The position numbers and the translations under genes are program-made. From NCBI GenBank assembly GCA_037447655.1, contig JBBHKE010000693.1:1-64000 (forward strand): 64,000 nucleotides of DNA, in the 5' to 3' direction. Every line of letters starts with the position of its first letter. Within the stretch, counting starts at the first letter, position 1. This document shows, piece after piece, positions 1 through 11,518 of this stretch. The DNA comes from Zygnema cylindricum. Lineage: Eukaryota > Streptophyta > Zygnematophyceae > Zygnematales > Zygnemataceae. The notes under the pieces are model-generated. The model had not been told where the DNA came from and did not search any database. It saw nothing but the letters and a program-made list of their open reading frames with translations.

Positions 1-315
1 AACGTGTATATAAGACAACTAAACTTTTCAAGAAATCATCAACTAAACTCTTAAAGAAATCATTAACTTGTATTTCTTATGAGTCATTTTAAGGAGTCAC
101 AATATGCAACCTTCAGAGAGCATAAACTTGTAATTCATAATTCAATCTATTAACTAAGATCTCTCTTTCCTAAGTAAGTTATTCATATTAATCGATTTGG
201 GTTGACATTTGCAAGTTATTTTATGGCTGATGAAGCCTGAGAAGGAAGAGAAGAGTAGGAAAATAAAAGAGGAGGAGAGGAGGAGGGGAGGAGGAAAACG
301 AAAAAAAGGAGAGGA

Positions 316-342
316 GAGGAGAGAGAGAGAGAGAGAGAGAGA
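316..342. repeat. (GA)n microsatellite
   Basis: About 13 GA dinucleotides at the end of a purine-rich tract that begins near 238. No function is apparent. Confidence 0.9.
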
Positions 343-343
343 T

Positions 344-402
344 ATTAGTTTTAGGCGCTCACCATAGCCCCTAGCCGATTGTTAGGTTAGATAAACCTAG
401 AA
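344..402 (+). repeat. Short dispersed repeat, left copy (partner 7976-8035)
   Basis: This stretch (starting TTAGTTTTAGGCGCTC and ending AGATAAACCTAGAACA) closely resembles 7976-8035 in the same orientation. The two copies flank the degenerate region 403-7975 and could be the eroded ends of one old element, since split by younger LTR insertions. No internal domain was recognised, so that reading is inference. Confidence 0.5.
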
Positions 403-1375
403 CAGACACTGGGAAGGGGTGCCGTTATATGGCTCACAAGAGTTTAGAGATAGGAGAAGTAATAGATTTAAACAATAGATGAGGTAGGTTTCGGCAACTT
501 TATATGGAATTACAAGTGGTAGAAATTACAATTGTCTCTTAGACATTTCCCTATCTGAATAAAATTGGATTCTCCTCTTATAATCTGAAATGTCTCATCA
601 TTTTGATATTTGTGATCTCTTTGTACAACGTGTTTTGTATGAATAAAGTGCTAAACAACGTTGCCTAAACAACTTGCTATACTGTGTTATGTTGTGTGAG
701 AGAGATAAATCTTTACCTATGCAATGGTCTCTATTTGTACATGTGCACTCCAATGTGAATGTGAAATGTGTGCACGATGTGGTCGAATCACTAGACGCCA
801 AAATACACAATGTCAGCCGTAGGTGGCTGCGCCCAAAAATGCGTCAGTTGTGCAATAAAGTATGTATCGTGGAATTGTCTCTCGATTCCGTACAATTCGA
901 TCCTGACGTCCGTACAATATCGGCGATCTGATTTTTGTACATAATATCGGTCGAGATTGTCCAAAATCAACACTCTCACTCGAGCTCGTGTCGATATTTG
1001 CCGCACTCCTAGATTTCGTTGAATCGGTTATGGCTTGGCGCTTTGATGGTACTATACTCGTACATTGAGTACCCCGGTGAATCCAGAAAAATCCGATTTT
1101 GTTAGTACTTCAAAGATTCTGCATTGCGTAGGAAATTTGTCCGTTTGGACCACCTGTGGTCTTAAAAATCGTGGTCATTCGTTCGTGAACTGAAATGAGT
1201 CATGTGTCGTTTAAAGGAATTGCGCCATTGGTGACCTTGTCTTTTGTTATTGACTTCTCAATCGGATTACTTGGCATGTAATCCCTTTCAATCGTCAGAT
1301 TGTCAAAATCCAAGATTCGATTAATCTTGGTGAACCGGAATCGTTGATTTCACTGACGCGAAGTGAACCTATTTC
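403..1375. other. Gene-poor stretch with no recognised feature
   Basis: Frames are short and overlapping, with no conserved motif. The stretch contains several CGTACAA motifs (for example near 889 and 912), which also occur in the LTRs of this window, so it may be old LTR-like DNA. Confidence 0.4.
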
Positions 1376-1604
1376 GACGTCGCAGAGTGTTGCATGATAA
1401 GATTGTCGTTGCTTGACCAATTTACATCGTTCGGTATGTTAATTTGTGGACGCGATGATGTCGCTCAAAGTGGGTGATCGTATTTTTCGTTCGTGAAACG
1501 TCGCATGATGAAATAATCGTCGCTCGACCAATTTCGATCATTCAATGCTTAACGTGTGGCCGCGATGACTTCGCTCAAAATGTGCGACCATACTTTTGTT
1601 TGCG
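1376..1604 (+). repeat. Diverged tandem duplication, period about 116-120 bp
   Basis: Two adjacent units share, in order, an ACGTCGCA block, a TCGTCGCTCGACCAATTT-like block, GTGGNCGCGATGA, and TCGCTCAAA followed by a GACCATAC/GATCGTAT-like end. The first unit starts near 1376 and the second near 1496. Many substitutions separate them, so the duplication is old. No coding frame runs through both. Confidence 0.6.
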
Positions 1605-1978
1605 CCATCGTCGCTTGCTCACAAAGTTACATGTACACCCTTTGTCGCGTCCATATAGTGTGATGCGCTCAAGGTACACTTTACAATTAGGTTTCTCCTT
1701 TCATTTCTTGAATTTTTCTCCTCTAAATTCTTCTAAGTCCTTTTCTCTTATGTCATAGTGTAGGGTGTAATAGTTTAGACTCCCTCTATCCCTTAGCCTA
1801 CCATGACTTAGAGTATTTTCTTGACTTAGGTTTTCTTTTCCCTCAAAGTTATCTTTCAAGCTTTCTTCCTCTTATAATCACTGAAATATGAGTTTGCTAA
1901 GGGACTTAGAGTTATAGAACTTCTTCCCTTTTATCTCGACCACGCCTTCTATTGCGCATTCTAGGTGGTGACCTTCGT

Positions 1979-3631
1979 CTAGTGGAGACCCAGGGCTTCT
2001 CCCTTCTTGTCTTGCGGATACTTGAGGTAAGATTGACTTTTTTTTCCTTTTCGAGGTTCAATGGTTAAGCATCTGATCTCCCTTTCTCCTTTAGCTGAAG
2101 CCTGAGATGAGGTCGTGTTTTTTGCAGCTGTTGTTGCTGGTACAATTTGGTATTTTTTGTAGGGTCCGACTTCAAACATAAATGTTAGTTTCTCTCTTCG
2201 GACTCCTTCTAACCCACTGACGCTTTCCAATGTGATCTGTCTTTACAAGTTTTTTTCCATGGGCTGCATGACTGAGCTTCGCCCGTTGCCCGAGTGTGGG
2301 ACTTGACGAGGTTAAATGTCCTCCCAAATTTTGGTAAGTCTCCCATCTCCCTCCTTTAAAATTTTCTACTACCTAATGTATTGCTATTTAGGGTTAACAA
2401 TACCTCCTTATAGGGCCTTGGAATTTTCTTGGCCTGAAAATCTAGCATGTTGTTTCCTTGTGCAGATTTGGCCTCAATTTTTGAAAGGTTGGACACTATT
2501 TAGGAGCTCGGATCAATGTTCACTCCCACAATCGCTGCATTCTCGTTTCTATTTTGGTGAATTCCGGTGAAATTGTCCGTTTACTGTTGGCATTCTTATT
2601 TTGTGGAGATTGGAGGGTTAGTTTCATTTTTACGAGTTTTGCCGAAGTTCCTATTTTTGAGGTTTTTTCTTTCATGCAAATGTCTTCTCTCCTCCGGTTT
2701 TTTCTGTAGTAACAATTTTTGACTCCTCTTTTTCTCCTCTTTTGTTATGCAAATATCCCATTGTTTCAATTTACTTGAAGACATCCAATGTCTTCTTTGT
2801 TGGAGGTCTCGGCAAAGGATGTGAGTGCTCCAGTATTTCGCTCGCATCTCGGTTCCTCCTCGCTCGATTTCTTCGATGGTGAGTTCCCATCTCTCCCCTC
2901 ATTTGCCCTGCTCTGTCTAAGTTTATTAGTCTTAGAGCTTTTAGCATTTGAATTTGATTCAGACTTTCCCTTTTCTACAGCTACCTTGGATTTGTATCTC
3001 TAGTTGTCAGCCTCTAATCTGAATGCCTTTGTGTTAGTTTCACATTCTATTGCTCTAACATTTTTTTCAACGGTATGTTAATTTCTACTTTTGGAAATTC
3101 TAACACCTCTTTCTATGGTTTTGCAAGACCTTTGTCCTCTTCGACACTTGGGTCTTGTCCACCTTTGCGGTTTCTGATTTCGATTGATAAAGTGAACTTG
3201 GAACTCTCTGCTGGTGAGGGTAGTGTTTGATCCGTGGAGCGTTCTGTCGTCATTTTCATCTTTAGTGATGATTTGATTTCCTTGCTCTTCTTAATTTCTT
3301 TTCAGCTCTCCTTCCTTTTTTTGATGATGAGCTTTAGTTTGTTAGCATCAATATTCTTGGTGACATCTGTCATGCTTGTTGAGAATTGCACCCCAATTCC
3401 CTGCATTCCCTTTTTGCCCCTCTACGTGCTCCCATGCGTTACCATCTATGTTGGATCGGTTTTTTGACCTCCTTGTCGGTTTCCGATTTGTAAATTGACG
3501 GTTCTGCCGTGGTCGATACGATTCCCGTGGATGACCGCGTGACAGCTTACTATGGCCCTTTGGCTTTTTTTGATTTTTGAGCTCCCTATGCTTCTGCGAA
3601 CTTTGTTTCCAATAGATTGGTAAGTTTTCAC
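1979..3631 (-). pseudogene. Unidentified charged, low-complexity ORF remnants
   Basis: On the plus strand this stretch is strikingly pyrimidine-rich. On the minus strand it reads as broken frames rich in Lys, Arg, Glu and Ser, for example 1979-2230, 2596-2847 and 3446-3631. The composition suggests a disordered basic protein interrupted by many stops. No family was recognised. Similar composition at 4999-5815 and 7386-7975 suggests one old coding element cut by the LTR insertions at 3826-4998 and 5819-7385. It may equally be a non-coding pyrimidine-rich tract. Confidence 0.25.
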
Positions 3632-4021
3632 ACTTTTGCTTGTGAGGGTCTCCTTGCTATTCTCGGTTTGGGATTTTGCTTTATACCTCCAACCGCCCTA
3701 TTGCCTTTTATGCCTTTGTCTGTGATATGTCCAATTTTTGTTTTAAGCTTTCTTGTTTCTCCTTTGGACTTTTAATCATTTCCGCTTCGCTTTGTTTGTG
3801 ACTGGTCATTGAGTTTCGACCCGCTTGATATTGATATTTTTGTATTATCTAGGTTTGTATTAGGATAGAAAAAGAGCAAGGCACTCTGCCTCTAACTCCC
3901 TTCTCTTAGCCCCCACACTTGATGTAGTCATTGAAGGCTGGATAGGGAGTTACAGCCATGGCTGCTTAGGCCTTCTAGAGAGACAAGAGTAGAAATTAGT
4001 AGATTTACCAAAATAGGTATT

Positions 4022-4101
4022 TGACCGACTCAGGATTTGATCCTGACACCTACCGTAAGTCAAGTAACCTGTAGCCGTTAGCCTTATCTTATAGACTAGG
4101 A
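4022..4101 (-). other. tRNA-like module, antisense inside the copia LTR
   Basis: Read on the minus strand, a TAAGATAAGGCTAA A-box-like segment is followed about 45 nt later by GGATCAAATCC, a B-box. The B-box is flanked by complementary CAGGA/TCCTG arms that would form a T-stem. The anticodon arm is not convincing, so this is a tRNA-derived module rather than a functional tRNA gene. The same module recurs, always antisense, in the other TGTTGAA LTRs of the window. Confidence 0.55.
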
Positions 4102-4107
4102 CCAATG

Positions 4108-4110
<3 letters not shown>

Positions 4111-4151
<41 letters not shown>
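4111..4151. repeat. (AT)n microsatellite
   Basis: About 20 AT units lie immediately downstream of the tRNA-like module inside the solo LTR. Confidence 0.9.
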
Positions 4152-4154
<3 letters not shown>

Positions 4155-5087
4155 TGATAATTATTAAAGACGTGCAATAACATGAATTCATTTAACGATG
4201 CAAACAGACATGTAACATAGACACAGTTTTAATATGCGTACGGTACTTCGCTAAATAAACACCGCGCATTTGTTTCGACGGCTGCAATTGAATGTCGATC
4301 TTGATCGAACGGCCGCGAAAGATGCAAAGATCGCCGAATGAGCGCTTTGGCGTTTTTCGGTCATCGCCACGTCAAGTGACACGTGGCTCAACCACATTAG
4401 CTTGCGGCATCTCTTTAGAATACGAGAACAAATTCGGGTATGGTAGGCGTTGACATTTGCCCATGCCGTACGATAGCCGTACGGAAAGTACTTCAGTACC
4501 TGTACTTTTTTGTACGACACTGTAATCTGATTGGTGCCATTCTCTAGTAGTATAGGGTTTAGAGAGGGATTTAGGACTTAGACAATTTTGTAGGAAGACC
4601 CCTCTCTCCCGTAGAGTAATCTTGTATAAAACGCTAACTTTGGCAAGCCATAACTATCAACTCATTTGACCAAATTCATTGATTTTTTTGCTTGGGATTC
4701 AAAAGAGTCCACGCTACACAAGGGTGTATTCAGTCAAAGTGTTTTCCTACCAGGGTGGCTGCATTTTGAAGGGAAAGTCAAAGTGGGGAATGTTATTTAA
4801 AAATAATATTCTAACTTTGCATTCTGTGGTGGAACTGAGCACACAGAAAGTCTTATTTCACAGCGGGTGAAGCTGTAATAGAGTTATGATTATCAAAGGG
4901 TCAATCATTTGGGTTTATATAAACTTGGAGTCAGTAGTATCTAGATTAGCTTCTTTGGATCTGCAAATTGTGTGTGGCAATGGAGCCCATACTTGACACT
5001 CTCGATTCCGCGCTTGAATCTGGGTGTAGAGGTGGAGCTTAAGTGACCGGATCATTTTGCAACTCTCAAAATTGATGGATCTGCATA

Positions 5088-5815
5088 TTGCTGATCGCTT
5101 TGCAATTTCTTTGTGAGTTTCTATTCCCCCTCTCCTCTTTCCTTGTCCCACTCACTTTTCCGATCTCCCGCAGTGTTTTGGAGTACATGCTCTTTGTTAT
5201 ATCTAAACATAAATTTTATTTTCTTGCTCTTTGTCTAATGGCTGACTGCTTACCGTTCAAGTTTTGTTGTAGAATGCCTTAGGTCTTTGTCCATCAGTTT
5301 CCATTCGGTGCTGATTTTTTTGCCACTTTTTCTCACATCCTTTGACTGCACCCGCTTGACTTTGTTGGAGTTGTCATTCATTGTGGCTTCGCTGCCGCAA
5401 ACGTTATCCTCTCTATTTGCAACTTGTTGTCCGATTTTTGCACCCGCTGCTTGGTAAGCTACTCCTCCCAGATCTGTCGAGATCTGCTTGATTGAGATTG
5501 GGTCACAGCATCCTTCTTTTGTCGCACATTTTTGTAGAGGTTTGGATCTGCCTCGATAAGTTTGCTTGTCTCTTTGGCTGTCTCCACTCTCTGTGTGCAA
5601 GCTGCGTTATACCTCGATGAAGTTAGGCTTCTCATTGTGCTTAGTGTTAGCCTCCTCATTTTTGTGATTTGATATGACTGTCTGACCTTACCTTCTGCTT
5701 ACGTTCCACTTGTAGATGAACAGTCAGAGCCATCAACGTTTTTGTCAACTTCGGACACGTTTGCGGTGTTGGATTTGATTTCAAGCAGCACCTCCACCAC
5801 TTTGCCCACTCCCAT
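5088..5815 (-). pseudogene. Unidentified charged ORF remnant
   Basis: Minus-strand frames 5250-5600 (116 codons), 5459-5659 and 5699-5815 are rich in Lys, Glu, Ser and Thr. No domain or motif was recognised. The stretch lies between two LTR insertions and its composition matches the minus strand of 1979-3631, so it is probably part of the same broken element. Function is unknown. Confidence 0.25.
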
Positions 5816-5818
5816 TGA

Positions 5819-7385
5819 TGTCATGCATATGTCAAATAACGTGAAGATGCATGCAATATCATCAGTTGTGCTCCACTTAAACCCAAATGATGAAAATATA
5901 TTGTGAATGAAATAAGACATGAAAGAGAAAAATGAATTAATATAACAACAGGCAAGGTAGAAAAGGTAAGTTCAACGACTTAGCTGGTTATGGTTAGGTC
6001 GGTTAAGCTGATGGAAGACCACTAGGCCCCACGGTCTATTTATATTCCTTGCAAGAGTTATCTTATCGAGGATAATCTGAATTTATGCTTAAATAAAATA
6101 CTTCAAAACATAAACAACCGAGAAAAATAAATAAAAACTTAAAATGTCAATATGCCCAACACTTATGAGGTTGGAGATAACCAAACTCAAAAGATGCGCA
6201 TAAGCTAAAACGAAATAAATACACAATCACAAGAAATAAAAACAACAAAATGATTATCCCAACATGCAACTTCCACACTAATTAAAATTCAGCCATAGCC
6301 GGGAAAAGAAGTTTGTGTTGTGAGATCGCGGTCGAAATCCACTCAAAAGGACAAGGAAAGTGAAAAGAAACCGTGTAGGTCTTACCTGAAGCCGTATAGA
6401 TTAATATGTAAGGCTTTACAAGAGATTGATAATGTATCATAAACTAGACGCTTCACGCAAAGGCAGAAAATCGCCTCTAAGCTGTCCGGGCCATTTTACA
6501 AATAAAAAGATGGATGTAGAAAATCCTCAATACTGAAAATAAATAATTCCTGCACTTGAAAATTGTGTGCAGGAAATGATCTAAAATGAACTAAGTAACA
6601 AAAACTACTCTTAGCGAAAACATGCCAATCATAGTACAGCGTGCTATGTAAGTATTTGCGTCTAGTTTGGATTCAACCAATAGGAGGCCGAAATCCTTTC
6701 CCCTACGTTACAGAATCTATAACCTACGGATTTAAACCATTCCTATCTAAATGTGAATGCGTGAACCTCCAAATGGTTCACGACTTAAAATGGTCCAATC
6801 GTGTCGCTTCGTCAAAACTGATAGTCGCTTTCTTTGTCACACGCGTCAATGGTTTAGATATCACCTTTCGAAATTGTATATTTTCGCATCGACGATTGAG
6901 ATGCCCCCTCGCGTGAAATGATTCAAAATTGTCGTCGGCCTGGATTTTGGGAAATGAAAGTAGGTATGGAAGGGCCGAAGGTCTGGTCCAATATGTAGTA
7001 GCGGCAATTCCGGGTAATGTAAGTTGTACGATCGACGTAAAATAATCGAATCCACCCTCGGCGGAAATCGCGGAAGATATATATGGTACGATAAGTTTAT
7101 TTCTACCAACGTAAATTCGGAAATGAGTCGTTGGCGGAAATCTGGGAAAAATAATTAAGTACGGTCGACGTGAAACGACACGATTCACTGTCGCCGAAAA
7201 TCTCGGAAAGAATAAGTCGTACGGTACAAGTTGTCGCGGGAATCGCGGGAACTATATGTAGTATTGTACAACTCGTACACTCCAACACAACCCAAATAGC
7301 ACCCAAATACAAATTAGTGTGGCAGCTGCTCGTCATAACACCTAAATATAAACAATTAAAATGGCCGACGAGATGCAGCATGACA
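5819..7385 (-). mobile_element. Solo terminal repeat of the gypsy A family (unit A-B)
   Basis: The unit starts TGTCATGCATATG and ends GATGCAGCATGACA, giving terminal inverted repeats TGTCATGC/GCATGACA. It is almost identical to 8196-9626 over about 1.4 kb, and its first ~190 bp match 9629-9814. The flanks TTGA (5815-5818) and CTGA (7386-7389) may be a 4-bp target duplication with one change. Orientation is taken from gypsy A. It looks like the solo product left by recombination between terminal repeats. The open frames inside it (for example 6778-7188) recur in the other copies and are chance frames. Confidence 0.75.
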
Positions 7386-8110
7386 CTGATTTCGAGTTTT
7401 GCTCGTTCAACAAGGTGAGGACATTTGTGAACTGCAAAAGTGAGAGAATCAATCAACAAATCTTTGTGGCCACTGAGAAAACTAGGCCTATTGTCTTTGC
7501 TTTGTCTAATAGGTTAGAAAAATGAGTGATAAAATCTTTGATTATTGTTCCATTTTGATAGCATGTTTGGAGGATTATCTTGGATAGCTTGGTCCTTTTA
7601 GCAAAAGACAAGTTGGGTTTGATAGCATCTTCTGCATGGTTTGTGTCTGAACTGTTTTTGCTTCCTTTGACTTTCCCGTGCTTAAGGAGTCTTCTGCCTT
7701 CCTCGATATCTCTTCCATCACTTTTGACCTTATCACTTGTTTGACACGATCTGTCGTGATCTTTTATTGGCCAGAGTTTTTGGTCCTCTATCTAGGATTT
7801 GGTTTCCGATAAAACAGGTCTGATCGCTCTCTGTTTACAACCTTTGCAGCTTTCTGCAGAAATCGGAAGTGACGTCCCCTTGGACCTACTACTCGGATTC
7901 CCCTGCGTTCAACTCCTCTGCTCTAGAGACTTTAAAGACACATAGGGCACCTGTATTATAATGGAACCATAACTTATTAGTTTTATACACTCACCCTAGC
8001 CCTTTGCCGAGGTTTAGGGTAGATAAACCTAGAACATAATGTTCTACAACCACCGGTGCAGGTGGAGGATCATCAGTAGTAGTAGAAGTAGACATGATAC
8101 TCTCTCAAAA

Positions 8111-8112
<2 letters not shown>
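7386..8112. other. Degenerate sequence between two repeat copies
   Basis: Pyrimidine-rich on the plus strand and Lys/Ser-rich on the minus strand, like 1979-3631 and 5088-5815. The right end (7976-8035) is the partner of the short repeat at 344-402. No intact frame or motif was found. Confidence 0.35.

Positions 8113-8113
<1 letters not shown>

Positions 8114-8186
<73 letters not shown>
8114..8186. repeat. (AG)n microsatellite at a truncated repeat boundary
   Basis: More than 35 AG units end precisely where similarity to the gypsy A terminal repeat begins (GAGAAAAGGTAAG). In that repeat the equivalent position reads AGGTAGAAAAGGTAAG, so the microsatellite probably expanded from, or replaced, the missing B2 part. 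Confidence 0.9.
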
Positions 8187-8191
<5 letters not shown>

Positions 8192-8195
8192 AGGG

Positions 8196-9626
8196 GAGAA
8201 AAGGTAAGTTCAACGACTTAGCTGGTTATGGTTAGGTCGGTTAAGCTGATGGAAGACCACTAGGCCCCACGGTCTATTTATATTCCTTGCAAGAGTTATC
8301 TTATCGAGGATAATCTGAATTTATGCTTAAATAAAATACTTCAAAACATAAACAACCGAGAAAAATAAATAAAAACTTAAAATGTCAATATGCCCAACAC
8401 TTATGAGGTTGGAGATAACCAAACTCAAAAGATGCGCATAAGCCTAAAACGAAATAAATACACAATCACAAGAAATAAAAAACAACAAAATGATTATCCC
8501 AACATGCAACTTCCACACTAATTAAAATTCAGCCATAGCCGGGGAAAAGAAGTTTGTGTTGTGAGATCGCGGTCAAAATCCACTCAAAAGGACAAGGAAA
8601 GTGAAAGGAAATCGTGTAGGTCTTGGCCAAAGCCGTATAGATTAATATGTAAGGCTTTACAAGAGATTGATAATGTAACATAAACTAGACACTTCACGCA
8701 AAGGCAGAAAATCGCCTCTAAGCTGTCCGGGCCATTTTACAAATAAAAAGATGGATGTAGAAAATCCTCAATACTGAAAATAAATAATTCCTGCACTTGA
8801 AAATTGTGTGCAGGAAATGATCTAAAATGAACTAAGTAACAATAACTACTCTTAGCGAAAACATGCCAATCATAGTACAGCGTGCTATGTAAGTATTTGC
8901 GTCTAGTTTGGATTCAACCAATAGGAGGCCGAAATCCTTTCCCCTACGTTACAGAATCTATAACCTACGGATTTAAACCATTCCTATCTAAATGTGAATG
9001 CGTGAACCTCCAAATGGTTCACGACTTAAAATGGTCCAATCGTGTCGCTTCGTCAAAACTGATAGTCGCTTTCTTTGTCACACGCGTCAATGGTTTAGAT
9101 ATCACCTTTCGAAATTGTATATTTTCGCATCGACGATTGAGATGCCCCCTCGCGTGAAATGATTCAAAATTGTCGTCGGCCTGGATTTTGGGAAATGAAA
9201 GTAGGTATGGAAGGGCCGAAGGTCTGGTCCAATATGTAGTAGCGGCAATTCCGGGTAATGTAAGTTGTACGATCGACGTAAAATAATCGAATCCACCCTC
9301 GGCGGAAATCGCGGAAGATATATATGGTACGATAAGTTTATTTCTACCAACGTAAATTCGGAAATGAGTCGTTGGCGGAAATCTGGGAAAAATAATTAAG
9401 TACGGTCGACGTGAAACGACACGATTCACTACCGCCGCAAATCCCTGAAAGAATAAGTCGTACGGTACAAGTCGTCGCGGGAATCCCGCGAACTATATGT
9501 AGTATTGAACAACTCGTACGGTCGTGCAAAACCCAAATAGCACCCAAATACAAATTAGTGTGGCGGCTCTTCGTCCTAACACCTAAATATAAACAATTAA
9601 AATGGCCGACGTGATACGGCATCACA
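8196..9626 (-). repeat. Gypsy A terminal repeat, copy A2 (B2 end lost)
   Basis: Nearly identical to the body of 5819-7385 and clearly similar, though more diverged, to 19152-20526. The plus-strand right end GGCATCACA is an altered GCATGACA terminus. The left end is cut at the (AG)n tract, so only about 30 bp of the B2 part remain. A 2-nt spacer (TC, 9627-9628) separates it from B1. Confidence 0.75.
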
Positions 9627-9628
9627 TC

Positions 9629-9814
9629 TGTCGTGCATGTGTCAAATAACGTGAAGATGCATGCAATATCATCAGCGGTGCTCCACTTAAACCCAAATGA
9701 TGAAAATATATTATGAATGAAATAAGACATGAAAGAGAAAAATGAATAAATATAATAACAGGCAAGGTAGAAAAAGAAAGGTCAACGACTTAGCTGGTTA
9801 TAGTTATGTCGGTT
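9629..9814 (-). repeat. Gypsy A split repeat part B1
   Basis: Starts TGTCGTGCATGTGTC and matches the first ~190 bp of the solo copy at 5819. It stops at GTCGGTT, exactly where A1 (19152) resumes in the intact unit (GTCGGTT then AAGCTGATGG). B1 plus A1 therefore make one complete terminal repeat, with the whole coding interior between them and no obvious target duplication at the join. Confidence 0.75.
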
Positions 9815-10103
9815 TATTCCCCCCCCCGAGCTCTTTAGCCGACAGAGGAGGAGGCCAACTTGACTGGAAGCTCGCGACATGCATGGAAAACCAGTGACCA
9901 TCCGGAACAACCAACAATGGTGGCACCAAACACTCTATGTGAAACCCATGATTGCAATGATCACAAAGTAACATGGTAGTTTCCCCGTCCGATCGATGAC
10001 AAAAGGCACATGCCGTCGCCTCCGTATCGACATCCGCATAAGATCCAAATCTTGCGACAAATCTGGTAAGTAACATCGAGCACAATTCTTGGAGTGCTCT
10101 CAA
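9804..10103 (-). pseudogene. PHD-type zinc finger at the end of the gypsy A polyprotein
   Basis: After the integrase, a different frame encodes ACAFCHRSDGE, then LLCDHCNHGFHIECL, then PDGHW. The spacing C-x2-C, C-x2-C-x4-H-x2-C and the Trp before the last pair is that of a PHD finger, a chromatin reader that commonly binds the histone H3 tail. The two final Cys are gone (Ser-Met-His-Val in their place), so this copy has decayed. It lies in frame +1 relative to the integrase, indicating a frameshift. By analogy with chromodomains of chromoviruses it may have guided integration, which is inference. Gypsy G ends in a similar finger (30675-30790). Confidence 0.7.
9817..9830 (-). promoter_or_regulatory. 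Candidate polypurine tract of gypsy A
   Basis: The minus strand reads CTCGGGGGGGGGGAATA directly before repeat part B1. A purine run at this place is where plus-strand DNA synthesis is primed in LTR retrotransposons. It implies that reverse transcription treats B1 as the start of the 3' repeat. Confidence 0.5.
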
Positions 10104-10162
10104 AAAGTCCGTGTGTCCGCTCCTTGTAATCCCAACATTCCGTTTGGATCCACTTCGATGAT

Positions 10163-11431
10163 CTATAGGATGTGTGCAAAAGCATCAGTGTCCAAAGTGT
10201 CGAAAGATTGCTTGCAAAGATAAACATAGTCTCCCAACCGATAGGGCTTTTGTTGCAGCCTGTAACGGCAGCTTCGAGTGGTGGCAAACCGAAGGATTTC
10301 TCGATGCTGGGTAATCTGTAAGTTATCAAAACCCATGGGCATTTCACGGGCAAAAAGCAAAGCACGACGAGTGAGTTCTTCCAAAAAATTAAAGTCAGAC
10401 ATCAGCGGAAGTGGAAAGCTTGCAGCTTTCTGAATATTACGACCGAGCATCGGTTGTCGCCCAAATAAAATATAATACGGGCTGAAATTAAGAAGACTAG
10501 CGTGAATTAACATACGATTTCCCATGGTAATGTAGCCGAGGGACTCGTCCTAAACCGAAATGTGTTTCTCTAAGCAATGCTTACGCAAAGCACGCTTAAA
10601 TGTCTGGACTGCCCGTTCAGCCAGGTCATCGGCCTGGGGGTGATCGCGACTAGTACGGCGATGATCGATGAGAGCCTCATCAAGCATCTCTTGAAATTCT
10701 CCCCAAATTTTTGTACCTTGATCCATAAGGACCTCGGCTGGGGCACCGTATCTCATATAGACATGTTCCTTAAAAGCTGCAGTGGTTAACTTAGTTGTCT
10801 TGTGAGGCAGGGCTATGACTTCTACCCACTTACTTTATTTTTCGATCATAATCATGATATATTGTTTCCCTCTACGTGAGATGGGAAAAGGTCCGGCCAG
10901 ATCGATCGACCATCGATAAAACAAACCCCTAATGAGTAGAGGTTGGAGCGTAGTCCGCCAATTAGAGAAAGAAGATCGGAGACGGTCACAAGTGACACAC
11001 TTGTGTAGAATAGCAGCGACATCAGCTTGCATTCGTGGCCACCAATATCTTGCCTGAACTAGACTTAACGTCCTCTTGGTACCGTAGTGACCAAGCTCAG
11101 TGTGAATCTGCTCAATGAGAGAAAGAGGCTCAGTAGGCCGTGGAATGTGCCTATGGCTTCCGTCTGCCAACAACCGAACTAAAGATCCTCCAAGGCAAAG
11201 GTAACTTTTGGCCCTCTTTTTCACTCTGTCTTCTTCATCATAGGTAGTGCCAGACCTGAAGGTCTGGGAGGATAGGAAAAAAATTAGAGGCACATCACGC
11301 CAAGGATGTGTGGCGGGACTGGGGTTCGGAATAGAGGCCAAACAGTAAGTAAAATAAGAACCCGCTAACATGGCAGGAACCTCGTCGTCGTCGAAATCCA
11401 GTCGAACTCCGTTATCCGTTGTTTGGGGCAA
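10163..11431 (-). pseudogene. Gypsy A integrase (H2C2 finger, DDE core, C-terminal part)
   Basis: One frame with two internal stops (near 10835 and 10550). The N-terminal zinc finger reads HTELGHYGTKR ... CVTCDR (H-x4-H, C-x2-C). The DDE core has WSIDLAGPFP (first Asp), LMDQGTKIWGEFQ (second Asp) and AERAVQTFKRALRK (Glu). The C-terminal part shows the usual PYYILFGRQPML and YRLGDYVYL segments. The enzyme inserts the cDNA into chromosomes with a short target duplication. Stops make it non-functional, but all three catalytic acidic residues survive. Confidence 0.85.
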
Positions 11432-11518
11432 AGGATTTCGAGAAATCCCGTCCGCATTTAGACTAAGCAGACCGGGTCGGTGAATGATTTCAATGTCATA
11501 TTCTTGTAAAATTAAAGC

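Larger units (their letters stand above)
3826..4998 (+). mobile_element. Solo LTR, Ty1/copia (TGTTGAA family), degenerate
   Basis: The stretch aligns in order with the 3' LTR of copia B (24864-25857). Shared blocks are TCTAGGT near the start, CTCTTAGCCCCCA, CCATGGCTG, CATTTGTTTCGACGGCT, a GTACTTTTTTGTACG block, CTCTCCC/TATAAA, an AAGGGTG block, and an end resembling CAATGGAGCCCATA. There is no adjoining internal region, so it is a solo LTR or truncated remnant. Both boundaries are approximate, because the 5' terminus (TGATATTG) is degenerate and no clean target duplication was found. Confidence 0.7.

Noticed and set aside
6778-7188. 136-codon minus-strand frame, repeated at 9019-9429
   Set aside because: It lies inside terminal repeats of gypsy A, is duplicated only because the repeat is duplicated, and shows no domain.
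8039-8221. 60-codon Arg-Glu repeat frame
   Set aside because: Translation of the (AG)n microsatellite.
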